From Paenibacillus nasutitermitis (GTDB taxonomy: Bacteria; Bacillota; Bacilli; Paenibacillales; Paenibacillaceae): 64,000 bases of DNA. Below, in pieces: positions 54,433 to 64,000 of the stretch; position 1 is the stretch's first letter; each line of letters starts with the position of its first letter. The translations under genes were made by a program, and so were the position numbers. The stretch covers positions 46,643 to 110,642 of the forward strand of contig NZ_BMHP01000010.1 in assembly GCF_014641075.1 (NCBI RefSeq), written 5' to 3'. The notes below the pieces were generated by a model. That model saw only the letters and a list, made by a program, of their open reading frames with translations. It did not search any database and had not been told where the DNA came from.

Positions 54433-56193
54433 ATGCTTAAAAAGCTGATTCATTTCTTTCTGCCGAATTCCACGCTTAAGAACAGGATTTTTAAAAATTT
54501 AATCATTTTTACGATCATCCCCTTTATTCTCATTTCTATCTTTGTATTTCGTTATACGAATCAGAAAATCACCAAAGAATACAGCGACAATATGACAGAA
54601 AAACTAAATATAAGCAGAAGCTTAATTAACGAAACGCTTCTCAAGTATATTGAAAAAAGCAGTTATATTATTACAAACCAGTATCTTATCGGAAATATTC
54701 AAAAAGATTACGGCAATGATCTGGAACAGATGATCTATTTTATAGATAATGTCAACGCCATGATCAGCGAACCTTTCAGCGATAGAATTAAAAGCCCCTA
54801 TATCATTCATTCCTACAATAAATCGTTATTGGAAGGTAAATTCATAGAAATAACCGATCTAAATAATATGAAGGAAATGACTGACGACGATTTGAAGGTT
54901 TCTGCCACCGGGATTTTCTGGGAGCCAAAGCTTACCACGAAAGTTGATCAACAATATGTAACGTTTTACCGAAATATTGTGGATTTCAAAACATCTGTTG
55001 GCATATTGGAAGTGAATATTCCTTACAGCAAAATAAAATCGGTTATGGATGACACGGGAATGCCAGAGCAAGGATTGATTTTGTCGACGAATGAAGATGG
55101 AGATCTCATGCATTTTAACAGCTCAATCGATATGAACATGACAAATATCGGTTCAATCACAAGCCATGATTATTTAATCATAAGCGATACGCTAAAGAAC
55201 GGAAACCTGTTGACGATTGCTATTCCTAAACATGAGATATTCAAAAGATCGTTGAGGACATTGGGACTGATTCTGGCATTTTTCTTGCTGTATCTTATCG
55301 TTATGCTTCTTGCATCCCGAATGACGGCCCAGAAAATTACGGGTGACCTGGAGGATTTCGTTAACAAGATCAAACGCAATGACAGCCTTCTGCTGCATGA
55401 GGAGCTCATTCAGATCAAAGGCAATGACGAAGTATCGATTATCAAACGTAAATTAAAAGAACTTGTAAGCAGAATGAATGAAATATACAAGGAAATGGTA
55501 AGTGTCAGACTTGAAAACAGTTCACTGGAAATAGAACTGCTTCAATCCCGAATCAATCCGCATCTTCTCTATAATTCATTATCCGTCATCAACTGGACCG
55601 CCCTATGGAACAAAGACCACAAAACGGTGGAGATTATCGACGCCCTGACGAAATATTACAGAACCGCTTTGAGCAAAGGAAACAGCATTATCAGTATAGC
55701 GGCCGAGCTTGAGATGATTGAAGAATATGTGAGAATTAATAGATATGCCCATTCTATCGACTATCAGCTTGTGTTTGATGTGGATGATGACATATTGGGT
55801 TACTTTACCTTAAAGCACCTGATTCAACCGATTGTGGAAAATTCAATCTTGCATGGACTTAACGGGAAAAGAGAAGAAGCACGAATAACGATCGCAGGGT
55901 ACAGGGAAGATGCGGATATTATTTTTGAAATCAGGGATAATGGGCGCGGAATGAACCCGGAGACCCTCCGGGACATTATGAACCTGAACTATACCGCAAG
56001 CTATGGAGGGTTCGGGATCAAAAATTCAATTAAGCGAATACAAGTTTATTATGGCAGCCATTGCGGCATCCGAATTGAAAGCAAATGGGGTGTGGGCACC
56101 GCTGTTACGGTTAGAATCGAAGCGCTCGGCGAGAGGGAGCTGAACGAAAGAAGGGAGAGCAGAAGCAGTATTCAATCGGCTGAATTCATATAA
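54433..56193 (+). CDS. YesM-family sensor histidine kinase
   Basis: This 586-aa membrane kinase has spans at about 20-40 and 280-300 around an extracytoplasmic sensor region, a HAMP-like linker and coiled segment, then NPHLLYNSLSVIN (His377) and an ATPase domain with PIVENSILHG, IRDNGRGM and YGGFGIKNSIKRI. GAGGGGGAGGGAG precedes the start. With the preceding regulator it should control the importer and beta-helix genes that follow. Sequence is more AT-rich than the equivalent kinase at 38770. Confidence 0.9.
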   Translation: MLKKLIHFFLPNSTLKNRIFKNLIIFTIIPFILISIFVFRYTNQKITKEYSDNMTEKLNISRSLINETLLKYIEKSSYIITNQYLIGNIQKDYGNDLEQMIYFIDNVNAMISEPFSDRIKSPYIIHSYNKSLLEGKFIEITDLNNMKEMTDDDLKVSATGIFWEPKLTTKVDQQYVTFYRNIVDFKTSVGILEVNIPYSKIKSVMDDTGMPEQGLILSTNEDGDLMHFNSSIDMNMTNIGSITSHDYLIISDTLKNGNLLTIAIPKHEIFKRSLRTLGLILAFFLLYLIVMLLASRMTAQKITGDLEDFVNKIKRNDSLLLHEELIQIKGNDEVSIIKRKLKELVSRMNEIYKEMVSVRLENSSLEIELLQSRINPHLLYNSLSVINWTALWNKDHKTVEIIDALTKYYRTALSKGNSIISIAAELEMIEEYVRINRYAHSIDYQLVFDVDDDILGYFTLKHLIQPIVENSILHGLNGKREEARITIAGYREDADIIFEIRDNGRGMNPETLRDIMNLNYTASYGGFGIKNSIKRIQVYYGSHCGIRIESKWGVGTAVTVRIEALGERELNERRESRSSIQSAEFI

Positions 56194-56230
56194 TGCGCTG
56201 CCGCAATCCAGCGAGGCGAGGCAGATTGCA

Positions 56231-56262
56231 CCCCCCTTTTGGCAAAGCCAAAGGGGGTTTTT
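56231..56262 (+). terminator. Terminator of the second two-component pair
   Basis: CCCCC-TTT-GGC and GCC-AAA-GGGGG pair with one bulged T around the loop AAA, followed by five T. Transcription of the transport genes must restart downstream; I see no clear promoter in 56263-56391. Confidence 0.88.
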
Positions 56263-56391
56263 CACCTTTCTTAAGTAGATATTAATACTTTTCGGCAGAT
56301 TGTTGCCTTGTTGTGCACTTCGTATTTTCTTAAGATTAAATCAAGATCAAGCCGTTCAGCCAACCTGCAATTCTAACAAGGAGGGGAGTTA

Positions 56392-57351
56392 TTGAATACC
56401 GCTTATTCTACAGAAACCAATCGTACCGCGCTCCCTCAACGGAAGAAATGGATCCGAAAAATGGTTCGTTACCGGTTTTTATATCTTCTGATATCGGGCG
56501 CATTGATTTGGACATTCATCTTTAGTTACTTGCCCATGCTGGGCATCGTGATGGCATTCCAGGATTTCAATATTTTTAAAGGTTTTCTTGGAAGCGATTT
56601 CGTAGGATTTAATCATTTCATTACGATTTTTACGGACCCCATTTTCTTAAAGGCCATCGTAAACACCTTGTATTACAGCGGTGTGATCCTGATCGTGGGA
56701 TTCCCGTTTCCGATTGTGCTCGCTTTATTGTTTAATGAAATCAGAGGCACCCTCTTTAAAAGAATTGTTCAGACTATCAGTTATCTTCCTTATTTTCTGT
56801 CATGGATATCGGTTGTGGCGCTGTTCTATGCTTTTTTCGAAATGAGTGGTCCGTTCAATGATTTAAAGGCGATGATCTTTGGAGCGGATATGGAACGGAC
56901 CAATATTTTAATGGATCCTGAGAACTTTCTGGGGATTCTGCTAGGATCGCATCTGTGGAAAAATGTTGGCTGGTCATCCGTTATATTCATTGCTGCAATT
57001 GCCGGAATTGATTCGCAGCTGTATGAAGCTGCCGTAGTAGACGGCTGCGGAAGATGGAAGCAGATGATTTATATTACGATTCCAGGCATATGGCCGACGG
57101 TGATGATTATTTTCATACTCTCCTCGGGAAGCCTCGTATCGGCGAATTTCGAGCAGGTTTTCGGGTTTCAAAACCTGTACACTGTGGAACAGACTGAGGT
57201 TGTCAACACGGTTGTCTATCGAATGGGGGTACAGCAGGGAAATTATTCGATTGCGACAGCCTTTGGATTGGCTCAGGGAATTGTATCTTTTCTAATTGTG
57301 TATGTGGTTAACAGAATCGCCAAGAAATTAAGCAATATTGGCATATGGTAA
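56392..57351 (+). CDS. LplB-type sugar ABC permease (TTG start)
   Basis: This is a 319-aa, six-span permease with FSYLPMLGIVMAFQDF near the N-terminus and the EAA loop EAAVVDGCGRWKQ...ITIPGI. It is homologous to the permease at 42439. The start codon is TTG at 56392, supported by AAGGAGGGG 6 nt upstream; there is no suitable ATG near it. It heads an operon with a second permease, a binding lipoprotein and a beta-helix protein. Confidence 0.88.
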   Translation: MNTAYSTETNRTALPQRKKWIRKMVRYRFLYLLISGALIWTFIFSYLPMLGIVMAFQDFNIFKGFLGSDFVGFNHFITIFTDPIFLKAIVNTLYYSGVILIVGFPFPIVLALLFNEIRGTLFKRIVQTISYLPYFLSWISVVALFYAFFEMSGPFNDLKAMIFGADMERTNILMDPENFLGILLGSHLWKNVGWSSVIFIAAIAGIDSQLYEAAVVDGCGRWKQMIYITIPGIWPTVMIIFILSSGSLVSANFEQVFGFQNLYTVEQTEVVNTVVYRMGVQQGNYSIATAFGLAQGIVSFLIVYVVNRIAKKLSNIGIW

Positions 57352-57362
57352 AGGAGACAACG

Positions 57363-58256
57363 ATGAAAATAAGTATCAGTGAAAAAATATTTAAAATTTT
57401 CAATATTATTTTCATGCTAATGCTATGTGTGGTTACCTTATATCCTTATGTGAATCAGTTTGCGATTTCGTTAAATGATGCGAATGACACTATATTTGGA
57501 GGTGTCACCCTATACCCGAGGAAATTCACGTGGCAAAACTATAGTACGGTGTTTTCGAATGCAGGGTTTTCCCGTTCCATCTTGATTTCATTTCTGCGAG
57601 TTGTTTCTGGAACTGTGTTGGGCATTATTGTGATTACGGGGGCTGCATATGCGATATCCAAGAAAGACCTTCCGGGCAGAAATCTGTTTATTAATTTTTT
57701 GATCATTCCAACCTTTATCTCGGGCGGGCTGATTCCCATCTATATTCTTTACCGGTATCTGCACTTGATGAATAACTTTCTCGTCTATATTCTTCCGATG
57801 GCCTTTGTATTTTTCTACATGATCATTATCAGAACCTACCTGCAGTCCCTGCCTCCAAGCATGGAAGAATCGGCAGTCATTGACGGAGCTAACGAAGTGC
57901 AAATTCTGTTTAAGATCATCATTCCGCTTTCAATGCCGGTCATGGCTACCGTTATTTTATGGCTTGCAGTTGCCCATTGGAATGATTGGCTTACGTCGCT
58001 GTATTTTATAACGAAAAGCAATTTATACTCCTTGCAATATGTCATGTACAAAGTAATCAAGGAAGCCGAGCTCATCAATCAGTTGGCTACGCAAAGCGCG
58101 ATGACAGGAAGCAATGCAACCGCCGGAGTCAAGGTTAGTCCTGAATCGGTTAAAGCGGCGACGATTATTGTGGCGACATTTCCGATCGTCATGCTGTATC
58201 CGTTTCTGCAAAAATACTTTATTAAGGGTGTCATGATTGGCGCTGTCAAAGGATAG
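57363..58256 (+). CDS. YtcP-type sugar ABC permease
   Basis: This 297-aa, six-span membrane protein has the EAA loop EESAVIDGANEVQ...PLSMPVMATV and the family C-terminus YFIKGVMIGAVKG. I chose the start at 57363 behind AAAGGAG, 11 nt after the first permease; an in-frame ATG at 57345 overlaps that gene and lacks a ribosome site. It is the channel partner of the LplB-type permease. Confidence 0.9.
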   Translation: MKISISEKIFKIFNIIFMLMLCVVTLYPYVNQFAISLNDANDTIFGGVTLYPRKFTWQNYSTVFSNAGFSRSILISFLRVVSGTVLGIIVITGAAYAISKKDLPGRNLFINFLIIPTFISGGLIPIYILYRYLHLMNNFLVYILPMAFVFFYMIIIRTYLQSLPPSMEESAVIDGANEVQILFKIIIPLSMPVMATVILWLAVAHWNDWLTSLYFITKSNLYSLQYVMYKVIKEAELINQLATQSAMTGSNATAGVKVSPESVKAATIIVATFPIVMLYPFLQKYFIKGVMIGAVKG

Positions 58257-58324
58257 CCGAAATTCGGATAATACACGAACAGTGTTTATCACATAGAATG
58301 GATTGAAAAAAGGGAGGAAGTAGA

Positions 58325-60259
58325 ATGTTAAGAAAAAAGGCCAGGCCACTGAGCGTGCTGTTCTCTTTGGTATTGGCGGCGATTATGTTTGCGGGGTGTC
58401 AAAGCAACAGCAACAACAATACTGCGGCAACGAAAAAGCCGGAATCGTCGGCAACAACAGCAACATCGGCTGAGGCAGAGAAGAACGGGGATTATGCTCC
58501 GTCCACAGATCTTGAGCTCACGATCTGGAATACGCAAGGCAACGATGTGATGTCCATTGAGAAACCGGATGAAGACCTTCCGGGAGACTGGCTCGCCAAT
58601 AAAACAAAGGTCAAAATAAAAGAGTTTTATGGAAACGGAGGGCAGCAATGGGAACCCAAGCTTACGACATTGGTGGCAAGCGGGAACTTGCCTGATCTTG
58701 TTCTCACTCAAGCAGGTCAGGGGCCCGCACATCATGCCAAACTGCATGAGGGCGACTTGAACTGGGAGCTGACTCCTGAAATGCTCCAAAAATATGCTCC
58801 GGATGTGTGGAAATTCGTACCGTCATGGGTTTGGGACAGTATTAAGATCGATGGAAAAATATATGGAATTCCGTTTTCATTCACGGTGGATGAGGAAGTG
58901 GATTCAAGCCTCAGCTCTGACTTCATCACCGCCTTTACGCTTCCAAGACAAAAAGCAACATGGAACGGCGGTGATAATATTTTGGCCGTCCGGGATGACA
59001 TTCTGAAGGAGCTCATTCCATCTGCTATGGATTACAAGGAGATTATGGATAAGATCAAAACGAATAATGCTCCAATGGGTGACCAATATATACTTCCTAT
59101 TAAATCATCAGACGAATATATCAAGTTTATGTACGATGTGAAAGCGCTGGGACTTAAAGAAGGCAATAAACCCGTATATGCGTTCGGCTACGCCGGGGGC
59201 GACAACTGGCCCGCTCTAAGTATATTGGGGGCGGAGATGCTGGGCTATAAGGGATACAATTACACAGGGTGGCTGAATATAGCGGACAAGAAAATGGGCT
59301 TTGGATATTTGGATCCGGTGTTTAAGGAAGCGGCAAGCATACAAAACAAGATGATAAATGATAAAGTAATCGATCCCGAATCGCTGGTCCATAACGGCGA
59401 GAAATTCAAGGAAAAAGTATTGAATGGTCAGTATGCCATTGTTGCTATCAACTATGTGGATGGGATCGATACCGTCAATACTAATCTGGAAAAGGCAGGA
59501 AAGCCCTTCCGGTACGTGCCTTTCTTCACACAGGTGCCGCAAAGAGCGGAATACCCGGCCTTCAAGGAAGGACCCCAATCCTTTAACGAAACCTTATCCT
59601 TGATGAAAACGCTTAAAGAAGACGAGGTTCCGCAAGTCCTCAACTGGATTAATACGATGTTCACGGATGAATGGGATGATATTCGTTTCTGGGGCACGAA
59701 GGAGGCTGGTCTATATGAAGACTTGACCGACGGAACGAGGAAGTTTAAAGAAGAGACTATGAATAAGCTCCTTCTCGACGGGGATTTAACCGCTATGGAT
59801 TGGAAAAAAGCCAAAGGGCTGATGACCAATAACATACCATTCTCGGGAGGAACGCCAGGCTTTTGGAATGGTGTTCAAAAGTGGAACAATTTTGCAAGCT
59901 CTTTCGAAAGACGGTACTTTAATAAAACGATTAAATACGCTACGGTGCAAGCGTCATTGAAGTTCCCTGCCGACAGCGAATGGACAAAAGGGTTCGTGCC
60001 CGTACCTAACATCCAATCCTGGTCGCCTGAATATGCCAATATCCCAGAAGTACAGGAGCTGTGGTCGAAAAGGGCTTCATGGGATGATCCGTTCAAGGTA
60101 ACATTAACTGCAAAAAATGAAGAGGAATTCAGCAAAAAGTGGGATGCCGCTATTGCAAACTTCAGGAAGGTCATCGATGTAGATAAGATGCTGGAGGAAC
60201 AGACGAAGATTGTTTTGCCCTTGCTTGAGCAGCGGACGGCACAAGCAGCACAAAAATAA
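58325..60259 (+). CDS. Extracellular solute-binding lipoprotein
   Basis: This 644-aa lipoprotein has lipobox MFAGC (Cys25), a low-complexity Ser/Asn/Ala/Thr linker of about 35 residues, and a long binding-protein fold. It is longer than, and clearly diverged from, the binding protein at 44363, so the two importers probably take different ligands. GGGAGG precedes the start, and it belongs to the second importer operon. Confidence 0.88.
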   Translation: MLRKKARPLSVLFSLVLAAIMFAGCQSNSNNNTAATKKPESSATTATSAEAEKNGDYAPSTDLELTIWNTQGNDVMSIEKPDEDLPGDWLANKTKVKIKEFYGNGGQQWEPKLTTLVASGNLPDLVLTQAGQGPAHHAKLHEGDLNWELTPEMLQKYAPDVWKFVPSWVWDSIKIDGKIYGIPFSFTVDEEVDSSLSSDFITAFTLPRQKATWNGGDNILAVRDDILKELIPSAMDYKEIMDKIKTNNAPMGDQYILPIKSSDEYIKFMYDVKALGLKEGNKPVYAFGYAGGDNWPALSILGAEMLGYKGYNYTGWLNIADKKMGFGYLDPVFKEAASIQNKMINDKVIDPESLVHNGEKFKEKVLNGQYAIVAINYVDGIDTVNTNLEKAGKPFRYVPFFTQVPQRAEYPAFKEGPQSFNETLSLMKTLKEDEVPQVLNWINTMFTDEWDDIRFWGTKEAGLYEDLTDGTRKFKEETMNKLLLDGDLTAMDWKKAKGLMTNNIPFSGGTPGFWNGVQKWNNFASSFERRYFNKTIKYATVQASLKFPADSEWTKGFVPVPNIQSWSPEYANIPEVQELWSKRASWDDPFKVTLTAKNEEEFSKKWDAAIANFRKVIDVDKMLEEQTKIVLPLLEQRTAQAAQK

Positions 60260-60343
60260 GCATCGCGGTCAGTTGACAGACTTGGCTTTACGGGTAGTGC
60301 TTAATTTCAAAACTGAATATGAAGTGGAGGAAGGAGCGACATT

Positions 60344-63300
60344 GTGAAAAGGATAAAATCAATCTTCGCCGGTCTTATGAGTATGTTTTTATTAACCGGT
60401 ATGTTAGGTATTTTTCCTGAATCGGCAGCATCGGCATCGGCACAGCATACTTTTTTCGCATCAACGGATGGAAGCGGTGCCATTTGCTCGCAGGAAGCGC
60501 CATGCACCCTTGTTGGAGCAAGAGACAAAGTGCGTACAGTCAACGGGAATATGGCTGGAGATATTGTTGTTTATCTCCGCGGCGGCGTTTATCCATTATC
60601 GGAAACCCTCGTATTCGATCAGCGGGACTCCGGCACGAATGGATACAACGTCATATATAAAAGTTTTCCCGGGGAAAAAGCATCGATCAGCGGGGGACGG
60701 GAGATATCAGGTTGGACACCCATAGGCGGTGCGATTTATAAGACGAATGTGGGAACGCAAAATTTCAGACAGTTGTACATTAACGGCCGCAGCGCCGTCA
60801 GAGCGCGAACGCCGAATGCGGGAGAGTATAGGGTCCTCTCATGGGATACTTCGGGCAAGAGGATCAATATCGATAGTTCCAATATTGCCAATTGGAAGGA
60901 TTTCGCCAAGACAGAATTAATACTGAGACAGGATTGGACGATGTCTGTCCTGAAGCTTAAATCCTACACTGTAACCGGAAATAATGCGGCCGTTGAGATA
61001 GCGCCGGAATTAAATTCGATATTTACCCGTTCGGCTCCATCGGCTAAGGCCGGTGTCAGCTTTCATTTCGAGAATGCTTATGAATTTTTGGATCAGCCGG
61101 GCGAATGGTATTTGAATCGGGATACAGGCGATTTATTTTACATGGCACGCGAAGGGGAGGATATGTCGGCAGCCTCGGCAATCGTTCCCAATGTGGAAAC
61201 GCTGGTCAGATTGGTTGGAAAGTCGGGCAGCGACCCGGTTCATCATGTTCAATTTGAAGGACTTGTGTTCGAATATACGAATTTTACGGCGCCCGGGAAC
61301 GGGCGCATCGGAACCCAGGGCGACTTGGAGGGAGGAAGACCGCCGGCTGGCGTGTTCCTGGAGTCTGCGGATCATATCAAATTCGTACGCAATGCCTTTC
61401 GTTTCATGGGATCCACCGCACTCGATATTCATCATCGAACCCATAACGATGAAGTGATTGGCAATACGTTCACAGATATTGGCGGCAGCGGAATTCTCGT
61501 GGGCGTTTTCTCCGAAATGGGAGGCAACGGCGCGTTGTTCAACCCTTCGGATCCGAAAGAATTGTCACAGAACATTGTCATCAGCAACAACTATATATCG
61601 GCCGGCAAAGTGACGAGTTCCACCGTCGGGATACTGGCAGGCTATACGCAAGGCATCCTGATCGAGCATAATGAAATCGCCGATATGCCTTACACTGGCA
61701 TCTCATTAGGCTGGGGCTGGCAGGACAAACCTTCTTCCTTGCGGGACAATGTGATCAGATACAATAATATTTACAATGTGATGAACAAGAATGAAGATGG
61801 AGGTGCGATCTACACGTTAAGCCAACAGCCAAATAGTGAAATTTATGGAAATTATATTCATGATTTGGACCGGGATGAATATGCGACTATTTTTGCTGTT
61901 GCCGGTATTTATTTGGATCAAGGTTCCAACTTCTTTAATGTTCACGATAACGTGCTGACCGATATTGTCGATAAATTTCAACTGAATATGACCGGAAGCA
62001 ACAATAAGGTCACTAATAATGACGGCGAAGACCGAGCAGTGATGTCGTTAGCCGGGCTTGAACGCGAATACTGGAATATCGTTCCCGGTCATCTCCTTCA
62101 TACGATAACCGGCAGCGATAAAATCAGAGAATGGACAGCGCCGGAGAAAGGAGACGTCAGGATCAACGGTACCGCACAGAAAAGCACATCCGGAGCCGGA
62201 AAGATTTCGATCAGTAACAACGGTACGACCGTCTGGGGACCCGCTGCGGTAACGACTGATGGTCATGCATCGCATAATCTGGTCATTCGTGTAGAGAAGG
62301 GAGATAAGCTCCAATTCACAATGGATTCCGCTGATATTGTTTGGAATCCGGTCATTAAGCTGGAGCCTTACCCGGTTCGATTGGAAATCGAAGATCTGAC
62401 GATGGCTGAGCAAGCCGAAGCGCCTACGATTGCCTCAGCATATCGGACTGTATCCGTTACGGTCAAGGAAGGTACCGACATCAAACATTTGGCCCCGATC
62501 CTCAAGGTGCCTCAGAGTGCAGTCATTACGCCAGCTTCCGGATCAGTACAGGATTTCACGAACCCTGTGCAATATAAAATAACGGATGCAGATGGCGTAA
62601 AATGGAAGTTGTGGACAGTTACCGTGAAGGTGGAAAGCATGAATGGTGCAAGGGGCTTTCCGTTGAACGAAGCGATCGGCGACAGCGACAGCTGGTTCGT
62701 GCCCGCCGGCGCGACGAAACAAAAAGGGGTGGGCAGCCTGATCGTAAATACGCCGGGGTCTTCGCCCTATGCGATGTATACGGCGAAGAAATTCGGCGAT
62801 GAACTCCTGGAATTCACCATGAAAAATGTGAATGAAGATACGGGCGCCTGGCCGGCCATCAGCATCCGGAACAAGCTGAACTCGGAGAGCGTACTGGCTT
62901 CCAATAACGAAGGATATATTGCGGTATTCAAGCATGACGTGATTGAACTGCAGCGGTTCAATCAAGGAAAACGAACGGTCTTCTACGGAGATATTGGCGC
63001 AGAACCGGGAATTGCGGGTCATGCTGTGCCCAATACGGTGTTCGAGTTCGGGAAACCGAGCCTGGTGCAGTTCGGGGCGCTGAACGTGGACGAAGGGGTC
63101 CGACTGGTTCTTAATGTGAATGGAACCAAAGTATTCGATTATGTGGATACAGGCGCCGGGAAAATCACCGCGCCGGGCTATTTCAGCGTGTACGCGCAGC
63201 AAGGTCCCGTCATGCTCGGCAATGCGCCAGTTCCGCTCCGTTTGAACGAAGCGATCAGCGAGAGCGACAGCTGGTTCGTGCCCGCCGGCGCGACGAAACA

Positions 63301-64000
63301 AAAAGGGGTGGGCAGCCTGACCGTAAACACGCCGGGATCTTCGCCCTATGCGATGTATACAGCGAAGAAATTCGGCGATGAACTCCTGGAATTCAACATG
63401 AAGAATGTGAATGAAGATACGGGCGCCTGGCCGGCCATCAGCATCCGGAACAAGCTGAACTCGGAGAGCGTACTGGCTTCCAATAACGAAGGATATATTG
63501 CGGTATTCAAGCATGACGTGATTGAGCTGCAGCGGTTCAATCAAGGAAAACGAACGGTCTTCTACGGAGATATTGGTGCAGAACCGGGAATTGCGGGTCA
63601 TGCTGTGCCCAATACGGTGTTCGAGTTCGGGAAGCCGAGCCTGGTGCAGTTCGGGGCGCTGAACGTGGACGAAGGGGTTCGACTGGTTCTTAATGTGAAT
63701 GGAACCAAAGTATTCGATTATGTGGATACAGGCGCCGGGAAAATCACCGCGCCGGGCTATTTCAGCGTGTACGCGCAGCAAGGTCCCGTCATGCTCGGCA
63801 ATGCGCCGGTTCCGCTCCGTTTGAACGAAGCGATCGGCGACAGCGACAGCTGGTTCGTGCCCGCCGGCGCGACGAAACAAAAAGGGGTGGGCAGCCTGAC
63901 CGTAAACACGCCGGGATCTTCGCCCTATGCGATGTATACGGCGAAGAAATTCGGCGATGAACTCCTGGAATTCAACATGAAGAATGTGAATGAAGATACG
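60344..64000 (+). CDS. Secreted parallel beta-helix protein with tandem repeats, 3' end missing
   Basis: The frame is open for 1,219 codons to the right edge. The start is GTG at 60344, behind GGAGGAAGGAG. A signal peptide (VKRIKSIFAG, then a hydrophobic run to ESAASASA) leads into a pectate-lyase-like N-cap with VYLRGGVYPLSETL. A right-handed beta-helix follows at about 290-570, with repeated N-x-(I/F) turns such as RNAFRFM, GNTFTDI, SNNYISA, YNNIYNV and GNYIHDL. A linker or Ig-like part precedes units of 193 residues starting at 62663, 63242 and 63821 (residues 774, 967 and 1160). The first two units are complete and nearly identical. Beta-helix proteins of this type cut or bind acidic or galactose-containing polysaccharides; I cannot name the substrate. 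It lies 84 nt after the binding lipoprotein and should act outside the cell for that importer. Confidence 0.85.
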   Translation, partial: MKRIKSIFAGLMSMFLLTGMLGIFPESAASASAQHTFFASTDGSGAICSQEAPCTLVGARDKVRTVNGNMAGDIVVYLRGGVYPLSETLVFDQRDSGTNGYNVIYKSFPGEKASISGGREISGWTPIGGAIYKTNVGTQNFRQLYINGRSAVRARTPNAGEYRVLSWDTSGKRINIDSSNIANWKDFAKTELILRQDWTMSVLKLKSYTVTGNNAAVEIAPELNSIFTRSAPSAKAGVSFHFENAYEFLDQPGEWYLNRDTGDLFYMAREGEDMSAASAIVPNVETLVRLVGKSGSDPVHHVQFEGLVFEYTNFTAPGNGRIGTQGDLEGGRPPAGVFLESADHIKFVRNAFRFMGSTALDIHHRTHNDEVIGNTFTDIGGSGILVGVFSEMGGNGALFNPSDPKELSQNIVISNNYISAGKVTSSTVGILAGYTQGILIEHNEIADMPYTGISLGWGWQDKPSSLRDNVIRYNNIYNVMNKNEDGGAIYTLSQQPNSEIYGNYIHDLDRDEYATIFAVAGIYLDQGSNFFNVHDNVLTDIVDKFQLNMTGSNNKVTNNDGEDRAVMSLAGLEREYWNIVPGHLLHTITGSDKIREWTAPEKGDVRINGTAQKSTSGAGKISISNNGTTVWGPAAVTTDGHASHNLVIRVEKGDKLQFTMDSADIVWNPVIKLEPYPVRLEIEDLTMAEQAEAPTIASAYRTVSVTVKEGTDIKHLAPILKVPQSAVITPASGSVQDFTNPVQYKITDADGVKWKLWTVTVKVESMNGARGFPLNEAIGDSDSWFVPAGATKQKGVGSLIVNTPGSSPYAMYTAKKFGDELLEFTMKNVNEDTGAWPAISIRNKLNSESVLASNNEGYIAVFKHDVIELQRFNQGKRTVFYGDIGAEPGIAGHAVPNTVFEFGKPSLVQFGALNVDEGVRLVLNVNGTKVFDYVDTGAGKITAPGYFSVYAQQGPVMLGNAPVPLRLNEAISESDSWFVPAGATKQKGVGSLTVNTPGSSPYAMYTAKKFGDELLEFNMKNVNEDTGAWPAISIRNKLNSESVLASNNEGYIAVFKHDVIELQRFNQGKRTVFYGDIGAEPGIAGHAVPNTVFEFGKPSLVQFGALNVDEGVRLVLNVNGTKVFDYVDTGAGKITAPGYFSVYAQQGPVMLGNAPVPLRLNEAIGDSDSWFVPAGATKQKGVGSLTVNTPGSSPYAMYTAKKFGDELLEFNMKNVNEDT
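62663..64000 (+). repeat. 579-bp near-identical tandem repeats inside the beta-helix gene
   Basis: Units begin at 62663, 63242 and 63821, exactly 579 bp (193 codons) apart. Units 1 and 2 differ at only a handful of bases, and the third is cut by the window edge. Each codes for the same beta-rich module opening LNEAI(G/S)(D/E)SDSWFVPAGA. Such identity at silent positions suggests recent expansion or ongoing homogenisation. Confidence 0.93.

Noticed and set aside
62543..63880. Minus-strand open frame of 445 codons with internal repeats
   Set aside because: It is the reverse of the 579-bp repeats of the beta-helix gene, whose forward frame has a signal peptide, ribosome site and beta-helix motifs.
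1..64000. rRNA, tRNA, intact insertion sequences, phage genes or an origin of replication
   Set aside because: I looked for typical sequence and structure on both strands and found none that I could support.

Overview
The window looks like the chromosome of a Paenibacillus-type Firmicute. The evidence is strong AGGAGG ribosome sites, YesM/YesN two-component pairs with LplB/YtcP-type sugar permeases and lipoprotein binding proteins, large secreted multi-domain glycosidases, and an NRPS-PKS operon of the kind found in Bacillus and Paenibacillus. Base composition shifts along the window: the NRPS-PKS operon is clearly GC-rich, the desaturase at 37.6 kb is strikingly AT-rich, and 52-60 kb is more AT-rich than 42-51 kb.

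Region 1 (1-3.95 kb) is the 3' part of a secreted carbohydrate-active protein, cut by the left edge. Region 2 (4.1-38.6 kb) is a biosynthetic locus. A membrane desaturase on the minus strand faces an operon of seven genes: sfp-type phosphopantetheinyl transferase, type II thioesterase, NRPS1 (half C-A-T-C-A-T), PKS (KS-AT-ACP-reductase), NRPS2 (starter C-A[Asn]-T-E), an S12 peptidase fused to an ABC exporter, and NRPS3 (C-A-T-E-C-A-T-C-A[Asp]-T-C). Two hairpins close the operon, and a second, AT-rich desaturase paralogue follows.

The domain logic points to an acyl-D-asparagine prodrug system, as in zwittermicin, amicoumacin, xenocoumacin, paenilamicin and colibactin. NRPS2 should make N-acyl-D-Asn. 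NRPS3 begins with a C domain of the D-accepting type and adds D-X1, X2 and Asp. The orphan C domain at the end of NRPS3 would feed NRPS1, whose own first C domain is only half present. NRPS1 adds X3 and X4, the PKS adds one malonyl unit, and the reductase domain releases the chain as an aldehyde or alcohol. The fused peptidase/exporter would remove acyl-D-Asn during export and free an amine at the other end of the molecule. This order (NRPS2, NRPS3, NRPS1, PKS) differs from gene order and is inference. No thioesterase of type I and no pathway regulator were seen.

Region 3 (38.7-51.2 kb) is a polysaccharide-use locus: YesM-type kinase, YesN-type regulator, a CcpA-like cre site over a promoter, two permeases, a binding lipoprotein, and a secreted GH99/GH71-like glycosidase carrying FG-GAP repeats. 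An array of five 111-bp structured repeats and a GH127-like gene follow. Region 4 (51.2-53.0 kb) is a flavodoxin-fold quinone reductase divergent from a MarR-type regulator with palindromic operators between them. Region 5 (53.0-64.0 kb) is a second sugar locus (regulator, kinase, two permeases, binding lipoprotein) ending in a large secreted parallel beta-helix protein with near-identical 579-bp tandem repeats, cut by the right edge. No rRNA, tRNA, CRISPR array or intact insertion sequence was found.
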